This document shows positions 3,870 through 5,324 of a stretch of 5,324 nucleotides of DNA, one piece after another. The notes under the pieces are model-generated. The model was given only the letters and a program-made list of their open reading frames with translations. It was not told the origin of the DNA and ran no database searches. The DNA is from Pseudomonadota bacterium (GTDB lineage: Bacteria; Myxococcota_A; Polyangia; Polyangiales; Polyangiaceae): NCBI GenBank assembly GCA_023418705.1, contig JAEZYZ010000509.1:1-5324 (forward strand), written 5' to 3'. The first letter of the stretch is position 1. Every line of letters starts with the position of its first letter. The position numbers and the translations under genes are program-made.

Positions 3870-5105
3870 TCATCGTACTCGAATCAGCGTGGCTGGCTCG
3901 CCGGGGCTCGGCAACAGGGCGCGAAAGCCGGTGGGCAAGCTCGGCGCGGTCCACTCAAAGAGCCAGCGAGCGTCCCGCGGCGCCAGGTTCACGCAGCCGT
4001 GGCTCCGGACGTTGCCGAAGTCGTCGTGCCAGAACGCCCCGTGCAAGCCGTAGCCCTTGTGAAAAAACATCACCCACGGCACGTCATCGATGGCGTAGTA
4101 GCGCCCGGGCGCTTCGGCCTCGAGGTTGTTCATGTCGCTGGTCAAAAGCTTCACCCAGACGCGAAACTCGCCCTTGGGGGTGGCGGAATCCGAGCTCTGG
4201 GGCCCTCTGCCCGTGGAGACCAGGGTCGCGTACACCGGCCGCGCGCCCTCGTAGGCCGTGAGCGTTTGTTGTTCGAGCTCCACGTCGATCCAGCGCTCGC
4301 CAGCGCCGACCCCTTCGGGCGGCGCAGCGAGGGTGGGCACGCGGACGTGGTCGCCACGGAGCCAGGCGCCGTCGTCGGTGCGGTACCAACGCCGCCCGCC
4401 CACGCGCTGACGCTCGGCCACGCGGAACGAGGACAGGCGCGGCCGCCGCGCTGCCGTGCGAGCGCCCCCCGGCCGCTGGTACTCCGCCGCGTGGTCCGCG
4501 TGCACCCAGCCGACGTCGAGGCTCCCCTCGAGCGCCACGCCGTGAAAGCTTGGGGCGGCCACGGGGCTGAGGTCGCGCATCGGCAGCCACAGCCCGTGCG
4601 TGGTCAGCGCGTAGTCGGCGCCGGGGTACTTGGCGGCGACCCGGACCACCGCGACGATGAAGTCGGGCTCGAGCTGGGCGGCGGGCGCCACGTCCTCGGC
4701 GTCGGCCAGGCGCTCATAGCCGAAGCTCCCGTCCGGACCCACGAGGTAGTAAGCGTGTGGCAGCGCGGGGCCCGACGCCGCTCCAGGTGCCGGCGTCGGC
4801 CGGGGCGCGGGCCTGGTCGACAGCCGCACGCGGTCTTCGCAGATCCAGGCGCCCGTGCCGACCAACAGCCAGCGCCCGCCGCAGCCGCCGCCACGAGCTG
4901 CCTTGTAAAGCGGCAGCCGCGCTCCCTTTTCGGCGGCACCCCGCCGTGGCGACCCGCCGGCGGGACGGCTGAAGAGGGGCTCGTCAGGCTCCAGCACCTC
5001 GACGCTGCGATACTGGACCGGCTGCACCAGCGCCTGCGGTCGCCCCGCCGCCGCTGCTGGTGACAACAACAACCCCACGGTCAAGAGCGACGCCGCGCGC
5101 TGCAC
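3870..5105 (-). CDS. Exported YkuD-type L,D-transpeptidase with SH3-like modules
   Basis: Starting from GTG (5105-5103), the 411-residue protein has a signal peptide (V-Q-R, hydrophobic core about 4-19, cleavage after A-A-A near residue 20; no lipobox). Residues about 30-97 resemble a bacterial SH3 domain and include C75 and C89, which could form a disulfide. A Pro/Ala-rich linker follows (98-116), then an unrecognised region (117-225). A second SH3-like stretch ends in G-A-W-L-R-G-D-H-V (about 246-254). The YkuD catalytic domain covers about 270-400, with S-T-G-R-G (296-300), T-P-K-G-E-F (309-314), H355-G and S368-H-G-C371-V-N. C371 is the nucleophile, and R377 follows in A-P-R-D. Such enzymes form 3-3 peptidoglycan cross-links or attach proteins to peptidoglycan. 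The frame stays open upstream to a TTG at 5276, but that would overlap the divergent gene and bury the signal peptide. Confidence 0.87.
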   Translation of the reverse strand: MQRAASLLTVGLLLSPAAAAGRPQALVQPVQYRSVEVLEPDEPLFSRPAGGSPRRGAAEKGARLPLYKAARGGGCGGRWLLVGTGAWICEDRVRLSTRPAPRPTPAPGAASGPALPHAYYLVGPDGSFGYERLADAEDVAPAAQLEPDFIVAVVRVAAKYPGADYALTTHGLWLPMRDLSPVAAPSFHGVALEGSLDVGWVHADHAAEYQRPGGARTAARRPRLSSFRVAERQRVGGRRWYRTDDGAWLRGDHVRVPTLAAPPEGVGAGERWIDVELEQQTLTAYEGARPVYATLVSTGRGPQSSDSATPKGEFRVWVKLLTSDMNNLEAEAPGRYYAIDDVPWVMFFHKGYGLHGAFWHDDFGNVRSHGCVNLAPRDARWLFEWTAPSLPTGFRALLPSPGEPATLIRVR

Positions 5106-5267
5106 CCGTCGAGTGTAGCCACCCGCCAGGCGGAGCGCGAGAAAGTCGGGCCCGCGAGATCCGAGCGAGCGGCGGTGCGCCAAGGCGCAGAAACGATCGC
5201 AAACCACGCAACCGCCGCCCGCGCTGGCCGAGCTGCCCGTGAACCTTTCTCTCACGGAAAGCGCGGC
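5106..5267. other. Divergent intergenic region between L,D-transpeptidase gene and the rightmost gene
   Basis: This 162-nt region lies between two genes transcribed outward. The transpeptidase frame runs open through it, but its translation (Gly/Ser/Arg/Cys-rich, with no secretion signal) does not look coding. Apart from the TACACT box and the GGAAAG site described for the flanking genes, I see no clear promoter, strong palindrome or small gene. Confidence 0.5.
5112..5117 (-). promoter_or_regulatory. Candidate -10 box TACACT for the L,D-transpeptidase/ubiB unit
   Basis: On the minus strand TACACT (four of six to TATAAT, full TANNNT) ends 6 nt before the GTG start. No recognisable -35 lies 16-18 bp upstream. 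The placement would start transcription at or next to the GTG, giving a leaderless mRNA. This fits the absence of a Shine-Dalgarno near the GTG. Prediction only. Confidence 0.3.
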
Positions 5268-5324
5268 ATGGATCAAGGGACGCGGATTTCGGCAGCGGTG
5301 TTGGGGGGCTTGCTCGTCGTGGCG
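5268..5324 (+). CDS. Unknown protein, N-terminal fragment with hydrophobic segment
   Basis: Only 19 codons are inside the window. The peptide begins MDQGTRISAAVLGGLLVVA, in which a short polar start with Arg6 is followed by a hydrophobic run (residues 7-19 and onward). This could be a signal peptide or a first membrane helix. GGAAAG (5256-5261) lies 6 nt before the ATG as a moderate Shine-Dalgarno. The frame is open upstream but has no better start close by. The gene diverges from the L,D-transpeptidase gene. Too little is visible to name a family, and a chance open frame is still possible. Confidence 0.5.
   Translation, partial: MDQGTRISAAVLGGLLVVA

Noticed and set aside
2531..4261. 576-codon open frame on the plus strand opposite the kinase gene
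   Set aside because: The composition is dominated by Asp, Arg, Val, Leu and His with no domain, and it lies opposite a gene with all UbiB-family motifs.
3246..5063. 605-codon open frame on the plus strand opposite the kinase and transpeptidase genes
   Set aside because: Ser/Arg/Ala/Pro-rich low-complexity translation spanning two real minus-strand genes; a codon-bias artefact.
5106..5276. 57-codon N-terminal extension of the L,D-transpeptidase from a TTG start
   Set aside because: It would overlap the divergent gene start, place the signal peptide internally, and give a translation without export features. The GTG at 5105 fits better.
5239..5324. Alternative GTG-started frame at the right edge
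   Set aside because: It reads as Trp/Cys/Arg-rich sequence, while the ATG at 5268 has a Shine-Dalgarno-like site and a hydrophobic N-terminus.

Overview
The window is GC-rich (roughly two-thirds G+C by eye). Codon third positions are strongly G/C, and long antisense open frames appear as a by-product. Gene content and style (ATP synthase subunit c with a signal peptide, an F0 cluster detached from the rest of the ATP synthase genes, an SH3-like/YkuD L,D-transpeptidase and an ABC1/UbiB kinase) fit a Myxococcota or other deltaproteobacterial-type chromosome. This taxonomic guess is inference, not proof. No mobile element, RNA gene or CRISPR array was seen.

Layout from left to right: (1) 1-151, minus strand: the N-terminus of an exported protein with a clear signal peptide and a Pro/Ala/Glu-rich linker, cut by the window edge. 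(2) 152-333: a divergent intergenic region with palindromic elements and candidate promoters. (3) 334-2147, plus strand: four F0-type ATP synthase genes in the order atpZ, atpI, atpB (subunit a), atpE (subunit c). atpZ and atpI overlap, and atpI and atpB are 1 nt apart. atpB and atpE are separated by 81 nt that hold a hairpin and a strong Shine-Dalgarno. No atpF/H/A/G/D/C follows, because the cluster ends against a convergent gene 8 nt away. (4) 2156-5105, minus strand: a two-gene unit with a YkuD-type L,D-transpeptidase upstream and a UbiB/ABC1-family kinase 7 nt downstream. (5) 5106-5267: a second divergent intergenic region. (6) 5268-5324, plus strand: the first 19 codons of a gene with a hydrophobic N-terminus.

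Functionally, the plus-strand genes encode the membrane proton channel (a plus the c-ring) and two small membrane proteins linked to c-ring assembly or ion supply. Subunit b, delta and the F1 head must be encoded elsewhere. The minus-strand genes concern the cell envelope (peptidoglycan cross-linking or protein anchoring) and quinone/lipid homeostasis.

I see no convincing new multi-gene system. The more interesting signals are two minus-strand genes that lack a Shine-Dalgarno but have a TANNNT box 6-7 nt before the start codon (possible leaderless transcripts), the structured atpB-atpE gap, the ion-site residues of subunits a and c, and the 8-nt convergent junction.
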